The notes under the pieces: generated by a model
What the model saw: the letters and a program-made list of their open reading frames with translations, nothing else
What the model was told of the DNA's origin: nothing
The model's database searches: none
From: Ruixingdingia sedimenti
GTDB taxonomy: Bacteria; Pseudomonadota; Alphaproteobacteria; Rhodobacterales; Rhodobacteraceae
Direction of reading: 5' to 3'
Length of the DNA: 64,000 nt
Assembly (NCBI RefSeq): GCF_031432425.1
Contig: NZ_JAVKPH010000002.1
Location: 62,001-126,000, forward strand
Translations under genes and position numbers: made by a program
Shown: positions 41,670 through 51,800 of the stretch, piece by piece
How the letters are laid out: every line of letters begins with the position of its first letter
Position numbering within the stretch: position 1 is the first letter of the stretch

Positions 41670-42923
41670 TCAGAGTGCGATACGCCGGAAATCGGCGAGG
41701 ATGGCGCCCAGGGCCCCGAGGAACCGCGCCGCCGCCACGCCATCGACCACCCGGTGATCCCAGGACAGCGACATGGGCAGGATCAGCCGGGGCTGGAAGG
41801 CCGCGCCGTCCCAGACCGGCTTCACCGCCGCCCGCGCCAGCCCCAGGATGGCGACCTCGGGCGCATTGATGATCGGGGTGAATCCGGTGCCGCCCACGCC
41901 GCCGAGCGAGGATATGGTGAAGCTCGCCCCCTGCATGTCCGCCGCCTTCAGCCGCCCGGCGCGGGCATCGGCGGCCAGCGCCGCCATTTCCCCGGCGATC
42001 TCGTAGATGCCCTTGCGGTCGGCCGCCTTGATGACCGGCACCACCAGCCCGTCGGGCGTGTCGGCGGCGACGCCGATGTTCCAGTATTGCTTCAGCACCA
42101 GCGCATCGCCGTCGAGCGAGGCGTTGAACGAAGGATAGGCCTTCAGCACCGCCACCGCCGCCTTGACCGCGAAGGGCAGGATCGACAGCTTCGTCCCGCC
42201 CTCGGCGTTCACCGTCTTGCGGAAAGATTCGAGTTCGGTGATGTCGGCCTCGTCGAAATTCGTCACATGCGGGATCACCAGCGCGTTGCGCGACAGCGCG
42301 GGGCCGGAGATGCGGCGGATGCGCGACAGCGGTTCGCGCGTGACGGGACCGAACTTGGCGTGGTCCACCTGCGGCCAGGCGGGCAGGCCGGCACCCACGC
42401 CACCCGTGGCGGGGGCAGCGGGGGCCGACAGGGCAGCCTTGACATGGGCCTGCACATCCTCGCGCGTGATCCGCCCGCGCGGCCCGGTGCCGGTGACGCG
42501 CGTCACCTCCACACCCAGTTCGCGCGCGAATTTCCGCACGGCGGGCGAGGCATGGGGCGGCAGGGTGCTGTCCTCCGGTGCGGGGGCCGGTGCCACTACG
42601 GGGGCGGCGGGTAGAGGAGCCGGCGCCGCGACGGGTGCGGGTTCGGCCGGGACGGGTGCGGGGGCCTCTGCCGCTTCCGCTTCCGCCGCCTCCAGCAGCA
42701 TCAGCACGCTGCCCTCGCCCACCCGGTCGCCCGGTTTCACGCGGATCTCGGCCACCCGGCCCGGTTCCGTCGCCGGAATGTCCAGCGTCGCCTTGTCGCT
42801 TTCCAGCATCGCCACGGTCTGGTCGCGGGCCACCATGTCGCCCGGGGCGACGGTGATTTCCACCACCGGCACATCCTTGAAATCGCCGATGTCGGGTACG
42901 CGCAGTTCGATCAGGCGGGTCAT
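41670..42923 (-). CDS. aceF: Pyruvate dehydrogenase E2, dihydrolipoamide acetyltransferase
   Basis: The 417-residue core subunit has one lipoyl domain (LESDKATLDIPA near 42), an Ala/Pro-rich linker (about 80-115), an E1/E3-binding domain (ASPAVRKFARELGVE; GTGPRGRITREDV) and a catalytic acyltransferase domain. The catalytic domain ends in SWDHRVVDGVAAARF, which carries the His and Asp. It lies between aceE (10-base gap) and lpd (9-base gap). Confidence 0.96.
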   Translation of the reverse strand: MTRLIELRVPDIGDFKDVPVVEITVAPGDMVARDQTVAMLESDKATLDIPATEPGRVAEIRVKPGDRVGEGSVLMLLEAAEAEAAEAPAPVPAEPAPVAAPAPLPAAPVVAPAPAPEDSTLPPHASPAVRKFARELGVEVTRVTGTGPRGRITREDVQAHVKAALSAPAAPATGGVGAGLPAWPQVDHAKFGPVTREPLSRIRRISGPALSRNALVIPHVTNFDEADITELESFRKTVNAEGGTKLSILPFAVKAAVAVLKAYPSFNASLDGDALVLKQYWNIGVAADTPDGLVVPVIKAADRKGIYEIAGEMAALAADARAGRLKAADMQGASFTISSLGGVGGTGFTPIINAPEVAILGLARAAVKPVWDGAAFQPRLILPMSLSWDHRVVDGVAAARFLGALGAILADFRRIAL

Positions 42924-42933
42924 CGCGGGCACC

Positions 42934-45591
42934 TCACAGCGTCCAGGGGGCGGGTTTGGCGGCATCCGCGCCAAGGGCGGCGCGGGCGCGGTCGTGCAGG
43001 TCCGCGTCGGCCCCACCGGCGCGCACCAGCGCGTCGATGGCGGCCAGCGCGATCGACTTGCGGTCCACCTCGAAGAAGGCGCGCAGCGCCGCGCGGCTGG
43101 CCGACCGCCCGAACCCGTCGGTGCCGAGCGTCACGAAGGGCGCGCGGATGTAGGGCGCGATCATCCCCGGCAGGGCGCGGACGTAATCGGTGGCCGCGAC
43201 CACCGGGGCGTCACCGGCCAGCAGGGTTTCCACATGGCTTTGCCGGTTGGCGCGCGGGCCTTCCAGGCGGTTGAGCCGCTCCACCGCCTGCGCCTCGCGC
43301 GCAAGTTCGGAAAAGCTTGTAGCGCTAAGGACTTCGGTGGGAATGTTGAAGTCCTGCGCGAGCATGTCGGCGGCCGCCAGAACCTCGGTCAGGATCGTGC
43401 CCGCCCCCACCAGCCGCACCTGCGCCGCCCCCTCGCCCCGCACCCCGAGGCTGTACATCCCCCGCAGGATCCCGGCCTCGGTCCCTTCGGGCATGGTGGG
43501 TTGGGCGTAGACCTCGTTCATCACGGTGATGTAGTGGAATTCGTCCGCCTCTTCCTCGATCATCCGGCGCATGCCGTGGTCCATGATGACGGCGAGTTCA
43601 TAGGCAAAGGCCGGATCCCAGGCGCGGCAGTTCGGCACCGCGGCGGCGGCAAGGTGGCTCGACCCGTCCTGATGCTGCAAGCCTTCGCCCGACAGCGTGG
43701 TGCGCCCGGCGGTGGCGCCGAACAGGAACCCCCGTGCGCGCTGGTCGGCGGCGGCCCAGATCAGGTCGCCCACGCGCTGGAAGCCGAACATCGAATAGTA
43801 GATGTAGACCGGCAGCACCGGCAGGCCGTGCACGGAATAGGATGTGGCGGCGGCGGTCCAGCTGGAGATCGCGCCCGCCTCGGTGATGCCTTCCTCGAGC
43901 AGCTGGCCGTCGCGGGTTTCCTTGTAGAACAGCATCGAGCCGGCGTCCTCGGGTTCGTACAATTGCCCCTGCGGCGCGTAGATGCCGATCTGGCGAAACA
44001 GGTTGTCCATGCCGAAGGTGCGCGCCTCGTCGGCGACGATGGGCACGATGCGGGGGCCGAAATCGCGGTCCTTCAGCAGGCTTCCCAGCATCCGCACCGC
44101 GGCGACGGTGGTCGACATCTCTTTCCCCTCGGCCTCCAGCGCGAATTTCGCGTAAGACGCGGGGGCGGGCACGGCCAGCCGCCTGGCCTGCGGCGCACGG
44201 GGGGCGCGTTCGGGCAGGTAGCCGCCAAGGGCGGCGCGGCGGTCGTGCAGATAGCGCATCTCGCGGCTGTCGGCGGCGGGTTTGTAGAAGTTCAGTTCCG
44301 CCAGGTCGCGTTCGCTCAGCGGCAGGTCGAACCGGTCGCGGAAGGCCACCAGCGCCTCCATGTCGAGCTTTTTCGCCTGATGCGCGGTCATCCGGCTTTC
44401 GCCCGCGCCGCCCATGCCGTAGCCCTTCTTGGTCTTGGCGAGGATCACCGTGGGCCGGCCCTTGTGCGCCTTGGCGGCGGCGAAGGCCGCGTGCAGCTTG
44501 CGGAAATCATGCCCGCCGCGTTTCAGCGCGTTGATTTCCGCATCGGTCAGATGCGCCACCAGATCGCGCGTCGCCGGGTCGCGGTCGAAGAACTTCTGCC
44601 GGTTGTAGTCGCCATCCTTGGACCCGAGGTTCTGGTATTCGCCATCCACCGTTTCCGCGAAGCGGCGCAGCAGCGTCAGGTTCTTGTCGCGCGCGAAGAG
44701 CCCGTCCCATTCGCTGCCCCAGAGCACCTTGATCACGTTCCAGCCCGCGCCGATGAACAGCGCCTCAAGCTCCTGGATGATCTGCCCGTTGCCGCGCACC
44801 GGGCCGTCGAGCCGTTGCAGGTTGCAGTTGACGATGAAGGTGAGGTTGTCGAGCCCCTCGCGCGCGGCGAGCGTCAGGCCGCCGATGGATTCGGGCTCGT
44901 CCATCTCGCCGTCGCCGAACACGCCCCAGACATGGCGCCCGGCGGTGTCGGCAAGGCCGCGATGTTCCAGATAGCGCATGTAGCGCGCCTGATAGACCGC
45001 GCTCATCGGGCCGATGCCCATGGATCCGGTGGGAAACTGCCAGAAATCCGGCATCAGCCAGGGGTGCGGGTAGGAACAGAGACCGCCCCCTTTGGTTTCC
45101 TGCCGGTAGTTGGCCAGTTGGCCCTCGGTCAGCCGGCCTTCCAGATAGGCGCGGGCATAGACGCCGGGGGCGGAATGGGGCTGGAAATAGACCAGATCGC
45201 CGCCGAAATCGGCGGTGCGGGCGCGGAAGAAATGGTTGAAGCCGGTTTCGAAGATTTCCGCCGCGCTGGCGTAGCTTGCGATATGGCCGCCGAGTTCGCC
45301 GTAGGCCTTGTTCGCCCGCACCACCATCGCCAGCGCGTTCCAGCGCATGATCGAGGTCAGCCGTTCCTCAAGATCCAGATCGCCGGGGTAGGGGCCCTGC
45401 TGCGCCACCGGAATCGTGTTGCGGTAGGACGAAAACGGCTGCCCGCTGGTGAACACGCCCGACCGGCGCGCGGTTTCCTCCAGCTGCCGCAACAGGAACT
45501 GCGCCCGCGCGCCGCCCGCCGTTTCGGTGACGGCGGTCAGCGCCTCGATCCATTCGCGGGTTTCCTGCGGGTCGGTGTCATGCGTGGTCAC
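42934..45591 (-). CDS. aceE: Pyruvate dehydrogenase E1, homodimeric type
   Basis: This 885-residue thiamine-diphosphate enzyme decarboxylates pyruvate. Recognisable segments are GGHIASYASAAEIFETGFNH near 110, HSAPGVYARAYLEGRL near 145, the ThDP motif WGVFGDGEMDEPES ending in NCNLQRLDGPVRGNG, and DGEYQNLGSKDGDYNRQKFF. Near the C-terminus are TDGFGRSASRAALRAFFEVD. Start is GTG 45591, with GGAGGAC upstream. Single-chain AceE is less usual than PdhA/PdhB in alphaproteobacteria. Confidence 0.96.
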   Translation of the reverse strand: MTTHDTDPQETREWIEALTAVTETAGGARAQFLLRQLEETARRSGVFTSGQPFSSYRNTIPVAQQGPYPGDLDLEERLTSIMRWNALAMVVRANKAYGELGGHIASYASAAEIFETGFNHFFRARTADFGGDLVYFQPHSAPGVYARAYLEGRLTEGQLANYRQETKGGGLCSYPHPWLMPDFWQFPTGSMGIGPMSAVYQARYMRYLEHRGLADTAGRHVWGVFGDGEMDEPESIGGLTLAAREGLDNLTFIVNCNLQRLDGPVRGNGQIIQELEALFIGAGWNVIKVLWGSEWDGLFARDKNLTLLRRFAETVDGEYQNLGSKDGDYNRQKFFDRDPATRDLVAHLTDAEINALKRGGHDFRKLHAAFAAAKAHKGRPTVILAKTKKGYGMGGAGESRMTAHQAKKLDMEALVAFRDRFDLPLSERDLAELNFYKPAADSREMRYLHDRRAALGGYLPERAPRAPQARRLAVPAPASYAKFALEAEGKEMSTTVAAVRMLGSLLKDRDFGPRIVPIVADEARTFGMDNLFRQIGIYAPQGQLYEPEDAGSMLFYKETRDGQLLEEGITEAGAISSWTAAATSYSVHGLPVLPVYIYYSMFGFQRVGDLIWAAADQRARGFLFGATAGRTTLSGEGLQHQDGSSHLAAAAVPNCRAWDPAFAYELAVIMDHGMRRMIEEEADEFHYITVMNEVYAQPTMPEGTEAGILRGMYSLGVRGEGAAQVRLVGAGTILTEVLAAADMLAQDFNIPTEVLSATSFSELAREAQAVERLNRLEGPRANRQSHVETLLAGDAPVVAATDYVRALPGMIAPYIRAPFVTLGTDGFGRSASRAALRAFFEVDRKSIALAAIDALVRAGGADADLHDRARAALGADAAKPAPWTL

Positions 45592-45654
45592 GGGCGGTCC
45601 TCCGGCTGGCCTTGGCCCATTCATAGCCGGGCCGGCGAAGCAGGTGGTGCCGAG

Positions 45655-45683
45655 TTGACAGGGCGCGCGCGTCCTGCGCAGCA
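45655..45683 (+). promoter_or_regulatory. Possible promoter of the Lrp-type regulator
   Basis: A perfect -35 TTGACA lies at 45655-45660. After 17 bases the -10 position (around 45678-45686) is GC-rich and poor, so a protein activator may be needed. The region is shared with the divergent aceE gene. Confidence 0.3.
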
Positions 45684-45718
45684 TTCCGTGCCGATTGTGG
45701 AAAGGATCACAGCACATC

Positions 45719-46192
45719 ATGCCGCAACGCCCCATCGACGCCATCGACCGCCGAATCCTGCGCGAATTGCAGGATCATGCCAAGCTGACCAACGTGGAAC
45801 TCGCCGCCCGCGTGGGCCTGTCGCCCTCGCCCTGCCTGTCGCGGGTGCGGGCGCTGGAAGGCGACGGCGTGATCGCGGGCTATGTGGCGCTGGTGCGGCC
45901 CGAAACACTGGGCCTCGGGATCAGCGTGTTCATCCAGATCGCGCTGGAACGGCAGGTGGAACGCGCGCTGGAAACGTTCGAGACCCGGATGGCGCAATAC
46001 CCCGAGGTGATGGAATGCTACCTGATGACGGGGGACAGCGACTATCTGATCCGTGTCGTGGTGCGCGACATGGCGGCGCTGGAGCGGTTCATCGTCCAGC
46101 AGCTGTCGAAGATCCCGGGGGTGGCGAATATCAAGTCGAGTTTTGCGCTCAAGCAGGTGAAGTACAAGACGGCCTTGCCGTTGGAGGGGTAG
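45719..46192 (+). CDS. Lrp/AsnC-family transcriptional regulator
   Basis: This 157-residue regulator has an N-terminal helix-turn-helix (IDRRILRELQDHAKLTNVEL, then VGLSPSPCLSRVRALEGDGV) and a C-terminal RAM/ACT domain (VMECYLMTGDSDYLIRVVV). AAAGGA precedes ATG 45719. It is divergent from aceE, 127 bases away, so control of the pyruvate dehydrogenase operon by an amino acid or related signal is likely but inferred. Confidence 0.94.
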   Translation: MPQRPIDAIDRRILRELQDHAKLTNVELAARVGLSPSPCLSRVRALEGDGVIAGYVALVRPETLGLGISVFIQIALERQVERALETFETRMAQYPEVMECYLMTGDSDYLIRVVVRDMAALERFIVQQLSKIPGVANIKSSFALKQVKYKTALPLEG

Positions 46193-46212
46193 GGCCGGTG
46201 GATATGGCGGCG

Positions 46213-46245
46213 CCGGGGCGCTGCCCCGGACCCCGGAGTATTTTT
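46213..46245 (+). terminator. Terminator-like hairpin after the Lrp gene
   Basis: CCGGGGC and GCCCCGG form a perfect 7-bp stem with a GCT loop, and TTTTT follows about ten bases later within GGAGTATTTTTGGCAAGATG, an intergenic motif frequent in this bacterial group. It lies between convergent genes and may serve both. Confidence 0.5.
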
Positions 46246-46261
46246 GGCAAGATGAAGCGGA

Positions 46262-47509
46262 TCAGGCGAGGAGGATGAGCACGGCGGCGCCCGCGGCGAC
46301 GGCGGCGGCGGAGGTGCCGGCGAGGGGCAGCCAGTAGGCGCGGGGGCCGGCGGCGGCGGCGAGCAGCAGGCGGCCGGCCGCATTGGCGGCCAGCGCCGCC
46401 AGCACGGCGAGGCCGATCAGGTCGAGCCCCACGGCGGCGTCGGTCTGGCGCAGGGCGCTGAGCACGGCGACATCGGCGTCGAAACTGCCCGCCAGCGCCG
46501 CGCTGGCCAGCAGGCTCGCCGCGCCGAAACGGGCGACGGCGGCGGCCGAAAGGGTGGAGACGAGCGCGAAGAGCGCGGCGAAGCCCAGAAGCGCGGGCAG
46601 TTCGAACGGGTTGCGCGCGGCGGCGGCGCCTTCGGGCGGGGGATCGGCCCGGCGCAGCAGCAAAAGGCCGCCGAGCCCGAACACCGCCGCCCCGGCAAGG
46701 GCCGCGGGCGCGGCGGCGGCCAGCACCGCCGGACGCAGAAGCGCCGCCACCGCCAGCACCCGCAGGACAGAGACCACCGCGGCCAGCGCCGCCGCCCCCG
46801 CGAGCTGCCGCCCCGCGTCCGTTTCGCGGGCGCGCCGCGCGAAGGCCAGCGTCACCGCGGTCGAGGACACCAGCGCGCCGGCCAGCGCGCTGACCACGAT
46901 GCCGCGCGTCGGCCCCAGCACCCGCACGGCGACATAGCCCGCATAGGAAATCGCCGCCACCAGCACGGTGAACAGCCAGACCTCGTGCGGGTTGAACCCG
47001 CCCCAGGGGTCGAGCGCGCGGTCGGGCAGCAGCGGCAGCACGATCGCCGTCATCGCCGCCAGCACCACGGCCGAGCGCAGTTCCACCCAGGTCAGCCGGC
47101 GCAGCAGGCCGTGCAGCATCTCGCGCCCCGCCAGAACGGCGGCCAGCGCCGCGCCGCCGGCCGCCGCCGCCGTCCGGTCGCCCGCCACCGCCAGCGCGCC
47201 GAGGGCGAAGACCAGCAGCGCCGCCACCGTCGCGGTGACGCTGAAGCTGCCTTCGTGCGCGGCCTCCTGCGCCCCGAACCATGCAAAGACCGCGGCAAAG
47301 CCCAGAAGCCCCGCGGCCAGCAGCAGGGGGGCGCCGAACGCCTCTGCCAGCGCGGCCATGACGCCGCCCAGAAGCCCGGCGATGCCGAAGGTGCGGATGC
47401 CGGCGGTGCGGCTGCCCGCCGGGTCGTCGCGGTCCCGCCAGCCGCGTTCGAGCCCGACCAGAAGCCCGATCGCCAGCGCCAGCCCCAGATCCAGGATCAG
47501 GTCGTCCAC
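46262..47509 (-). CDS. MgtC/SapB-DUF4010 family membrane protein
   Basis: This 415-residue polytopic membrane protein begins LILDLGLALAIGLLVGLERGWRDRD, the MgtC-type opening, followed by GIRTFGIAGLLGG. It continues with about ten further helices of the DUF4010 part (PHEVWLFTVLVAAISYAGYV; GALVSSTAVTLAFARRA). The function of this combined family is not established; MgtC proteins affect Mg2+ and ATPase homeostasis. GTG 47509 gives the usual family length; upstream ATG starts would add about 40 unconserved residues. Confidence 0.85.
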   Translation of the reverse strand: MDDLILDLGLALAIGLLVGLERGWRDRDDPAGSRTAGIRTFGIAGLLGGVMAALAEAFGAPLLLAAGLLGFAAVFAWFGAQEAAHEGSFSVTATVAALLVFALGALAVAGDRTAAAAGGAALAAVLAGREMLHGLLRRLTWVELRSAVVLAAMTAIVLPLLPDRALDPWGGFNPHEVWLFTVLVAAISYAGYVAVRVLGPTRGIVVSALAGALVSSTAVTLAFARRARETDAGRQLAGAAALAAVVSVLRVLAVAALLRPAVLAAAAPAALAGAAVFGLGGLLLLRRADPPPEGAAAARNPFELPALLGFAALFALVSTLSAAAVARFGAASLLASAALAGSFDADVAVLSALRQTDAAVGLDLIGLAVLAALAANAAGRLLLAAAAGPRAYWLPLAGTSAAAVAAGAAVLILLA

Positions 47510-47694
47510 GTTTTCCCCCGGCGCCGCCTGTGGCGCAGGATGCGCCGGCCCGCCCGGCATGGCAAGGATGTGACCCCGGCGCCGCGCAATCATGTTGCCA
47601 ATCCGGCCGCCATTCCCGATTGTCGGCGCCACCGACGGAGAATCGCGGCTGCCCCGTTCAACCGTCGGAAAACTGCCCGTTGCTGGAGATGCCG

Positions 47695-48864
47695 ATGTCG
47701 TTTTGGAAACAGGCCGTGCTTGTCCTGGCCATCGCCCTGGCCGGGTTCGTGGCCTGGGCGCTGTGGATCCCGTCGGCCGGGCCGGTGCTGGCGCGGTGGG
47801 GGCTCGACGGTGTTCTGGCGCGGTTCGGGGTGGAACATGCCGCGGCCCCGCAACAGGGCGGGTGGGGCGCGCCCTCGGCGGCGATGGTGCGCGCCGAACC
47901 CGCGCGCGCGGTGCCGCTGACCGACCGCGTGGCGGCCATCGGTTCGGCCCGCCCGGTGCGCGCGGTGGCGCTGGCGCCCGAGGTGTCGGGCCAGATCGCG
48001 GACCTGCCGGTGGCCTCGGGCCAGCATGTCGCGGCGGGCACGGTGATCGTGCGGCTGGAAAGTGCCGCGCAGCAGATCGCCGCCGACCGCGCCGCGCTGA
48101 TGCTGGAGGACGCGCGCGCCACCGCCGAGCGGCTGCGCCGGCTGCGCGCCACGGGTGCTGCGACCGACCTTCAGGCGCAGGAGGCCGAACTGGGGTTGCG
48201 GGCGGCGGAACTGTCGCTGCGCGAGGCCGAATTCGCGCTGTCGCAGCGGCAGGTGGTGGCGCCGATTTCCGGCTGGGTCGGGATCCTGTCGGTGGAACCG
48301 GGGGATCTGGTGTCGGCGGGGACGGAACTGACCACCATCGACGACCGGTCCAGCCTGATCGTGGATTTCCGCGTGCCCGAACGGGTGGTGGGCCGGCTGG
48401 CGGTGGGCGACGGCGTGCAGGCCAGCCCGCTGGCCCGCGCGGGGCAGGGCCTGCCCGCCCGCGTCAGCGCCATCGACAACCGCGTGGACGAGGCCAGCCG
48501 CACCCTGCGCGTGCAGGCGGCGCTGGCCAATGCCGATGACAGCCTGCGCCCCGGCATGGCCTTTGCCATCGCCATCGACCTGCCGGCCGACAGCTATCCG
48601 GCGGTCGATCCGCTGGCGATTCAGTGGTCGGGCGACGGGTCCTTCGTCTGGCTGGTGCGCGAGGGCAAGGCCGCGCAGCTGCCGGTGCGCATCGTGCAGC
48701 GCAATGCCGACGCGGTGCTGATCGAGGCCGATCTGGCCCCCGGCGATCTGGTGGTGACCGAGGGCGTGCAGGCGCTGCGCCCCGGCGCGCCGGTGACGGT
48801 CGCGCCCGAAAACGGCGCCGCCGCGGGGCTGACGCAGGCCGCGGTGCCTGCGTCGCGGGGCTGA
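47695..48864 (+). CDS. RND efflux periplasmic adaptor (membrane fusion protein)
   Basis: The 389-residue adaptor has an uncleaved or signal-anchor helix (QAVLVLAIALAGFVAWALWI) and a lipoyl/barrel-sandwich half-motif (ALAPEVSGQIADLPVASGQH). An alpha-hairpin (about 125-175) is followed by the second half VVAPISGWVGILSVEPGDLV, a beta-barrel and a membrane-proximal domain. Start ATG 47695 has GGAG six bases upstream. The pump gene starts three bases after its stop. No outer-membrane channel gene is adjacent. Confidence 0.93.
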   Translation: MSFWKQAVLVLAIALAGFVAWALWIPSAGPVLARWGLDGVLARFGVEHAAAPQQGGWGAPSAAMVRAEPARAVPLTDRVAAIGSARPVRAVALAPEVSGQIADLPVASGQHVAAGTVIVRLESAAQQIAADRAALMLEDARATAERLRRLRATGAATDLQAQEAELGLRAAELSLREAEFALSQRQVVAPISGWVGILSVEPGDLVSAGTELTTIDDRSSLIVDFRVPERVVGRLAVGDGVQASPLARAGQGLPARVSAIDNRVDEASRTLRVQAALANADDSLRPGMAFAIAIDLPADSYPAVDPLAIQWSGDGSFVWLVREGKAAQLPVRIVQRNADAVLIEADLAPGDLVVTEGVQALRPGAPVTVAPENGAAAGLTQAAVPASRG

Positions 48865-48867
48865 CCG

Positions 48868-51800
48868 ATGCGCCCCGACGCCGAACAGATCGCATCCTCG
48901 GGCACCGCGCTGTTCGTGCGCCGCCCGATCCTCGCCTTCGTGCTGAACGTGCTGATCGTGCTGGCGGGGCTCGCCGGGCTTTACGGCGCGGAAATCCGCG
49001 AACTGCCCGATGTGGACCGGCCGGTGATCACCGTCACCACCACCTTCACCGGCGCGGGGCCCGAAACCATCGACCGCGAGGTCACGGCCCGGATCGAGGG
49101 CGCGGCGGGCCGCATCGCCGGGGTCAAGGCGATCGCGTCCAGTTCGCGGTTCGGGCGCAGCCAGGTGACGGTCGAATTCAGCGACAAGACCGACCTCGAC
49201 GTCGCCGCCAGCGACATGCGCGATGCGATCTCGCGCATCCGCAACGACCTGCCCGACGATATCGAAGAGCCCCGCATCGTCAAGGCCGACGCCAATGCCG
49301 ACGCGGTGATGCGGCTTGCCGTCACCTCGGGCCGGCGCAACGCGCAGGACCTGACGACGCTGGTCGAGGATCTGGTGACGGACCGGCTTCTGGCGGCCGA
49401 GGGGGTGGCGGATCTTCAGATCTACGGCGACCGCGAACAGATCTTCCGCGTGGACGTGGACCAGATGCAGATGGCCAGCCGCGGCCTGACGCTGGCCGAC
49501 CTGCGCCGCACGCTGGCCAATGTCGCCTTCGACGCGCCCGCCGGCGCGATCAGTTCCGACCGGCAGAGCATCCAGGTCCGCACCACCGCGACGGTGAACA
49601 CGCCCGAGGCGTTCGAGGCGCTGGTGGTCGCGGGCAATGTGCGGCTCGGCGATGTGGCGAAGGTCACGCTCGGCCCCGACAGCGGCAGTTCGATGCTGCG
49701 CGCCGACGGCGTGACGGGGATCGGCCTCGGCATCATCCGGCAGGCGCAGAGCAACACGCTGGAAATCAGCGCCGCGGTGCGCGCGGTGGTCGCGGAACTG
49801 CAACCCATCCTGCCGCCGGATGTGAAGCTTTACGTCACCAGCGACGACGCCAATTTCATCAAGGGCGCGATCCACGAGGTGCAGATCACGCTGGTGCTGG
49901 CGGTGCTGATCGTGGTGGCGGTGATCTATGTGTTCCTGCGCGACCTGCGCGCGACGCTGATCCCGGCGCTGGCGATGCCGGTGGCGCTGATCGGCACGCT
50001 GGCGGCGATCTGGATCGTGGGCTTTTCCATCAACATCCTGACGCTTCTGGCGCTGGTGCTGGCGACGGGGATGGTGGTGGACGACGCCATCGTGGTGCTG
50101 GAAAACATCGTCCGGCGCCGGGCGATGGGGCTGGGGCCGCGGGCGGCGGCGGTTCTGGGCACGCGGCAGGTGTTCTTTGCGGTGCTGGCCACCACCTCGA
50201 CGCTGGCGGCGGTGTTCATCCCGCTGTCGTTCCTGCCCGGGCAGACGGGGGGGCTGTTCCGCGAATTCGGCTTCACGCTGGCGATCGCGGTGGTGCTGTC
50301 GTCGATCACGGCGCTGACGCTCTGCCCGGTGCTGGCCAGCCGCCTGCTGCGCGGGGTGGATGCCGCGGCGGTGGGGGCGCCGAAGGGGCCGGTGGCCTGG
50401 CTGGGCGACCGGCTGGTGGCGGCCTATGCGGTCACGCTGCGCGCGGCGCTGGCCGCGCCGCTGGTGGTGGTGGCGATCGCCGCCGCCTTCGCCATGGCGG
50501 CGGTGCTGCTGTTCGGGGCCATCCGGCAGGAACTGACCCCGCCCGAGGACCGGGCGCTTGCGCTTTTGTCGGTGCAGGCGCCGCAGGGGGTGGCGCTGGA
50601 CTATACCGACGCCAGGATGCGCGAGATCGAGGATACGCTGACGCCCCTGCGCGCCAGCGGCGACGTGCGCAGCATGTTCACCATCGTCGGATCCGGCGGG
50701 CGCGACAACCGCGGCTTCATCGTCCTGACGCTCGCCCCGTGGGAGGAACGCGACCGCAGCCAGCAGGACATCGTGGCAGAGATCGAGCGCCGCATCGCCG
50801 CCGTCATCGGCGTGCGGGTGTTCGCGATCCAGTCGAACTCGCTCGGCATCCGCGGCGCGGGGCAGGGGCTGACCTTCGCGCTGGTGGGCGACGACTACGC
50901 GCGGCTGGCGGCAGAGGCCGAGGCGCTGGCGGCAGAGATGGAAAAGGATCCCGCCTACGGGCTGGTGCGCCTCGGGTATGAAACCACGCAGCCGCAGCTG
51001 TTCATCGAGGTCGACCGCGCCCGCGCCGCCGATCTGGGCGTCGACATCGACGGGCTGGGAGAGGCGATGCAGGCGGTGCTCGACGGCCGCAGCGTGGGCA
51101 CCGTTTTTGTCGGCGACCGCAGTTTCGACATCAAGATGGTCTCGACCCGCGACCCGGTGAACGACCCCGGCGATCTGGAACGTGTCTTTGCCCGCACCGC
51201 CGACGGCCAGATGGTGCCGGTGTCGAGCTTCGTGCGCCTGTCCGAACGCGCGGTGGCCCCGGAACTGGCGCGCGAGGCGCAGATGCAGTCGGTGTCGATC
51301 TCGGCGGGGCTTTCGGCCGACCTGTCGCTCGGCGATGCGCTGGCGGGGGTCGAACGGATGGCCGCCGACATCCTGCCGCCCGAAACCCGCATCGTGCCGC
51401 TGGCCGAGGCCGCGATGATGAACGAGACCTCGAGCGGGCTGGCGCTGACCTTCGGTTTCGCGGTGCTGGTGGTGCTGCTGGTGCTGGCGGCGCAGTTCGA
51501 AAGCTTCGTTTCCGCCGTGGTGGTGATGGCGACGGTGCCCCTCGGCCTTGCCTGCGCGATCTTCGCGCTGTTGCTGACGGGGGGCAGCCTGAACGTCTAT
51601 TCGCAGATCGGGCTGGTGCTGCTGGTGGGGATCATGGCCAAGAACGGCATCCTGATCGTGGAATTCGCCAACCAGTTGCGCGATTCCGGCGCCGATGTGC
51701 GCCGCGCGATCGAGGAGGCGTCGGTCATCCGGCTGCGGCCGGTGATGATGACGATGGTCTCGACCGTGCTGGGGGGCGTGCCGCTGGTGCTGTCGGCGGG

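Noticed and set aside
42163..46278. A very long open plus-strand frame of 1371 codons opposite aceF/aceE
   Set aside because: It is the complement of well-supported genes on the minus strand. High third-position GC keeps antisense frames open, and its translation shows no domain.
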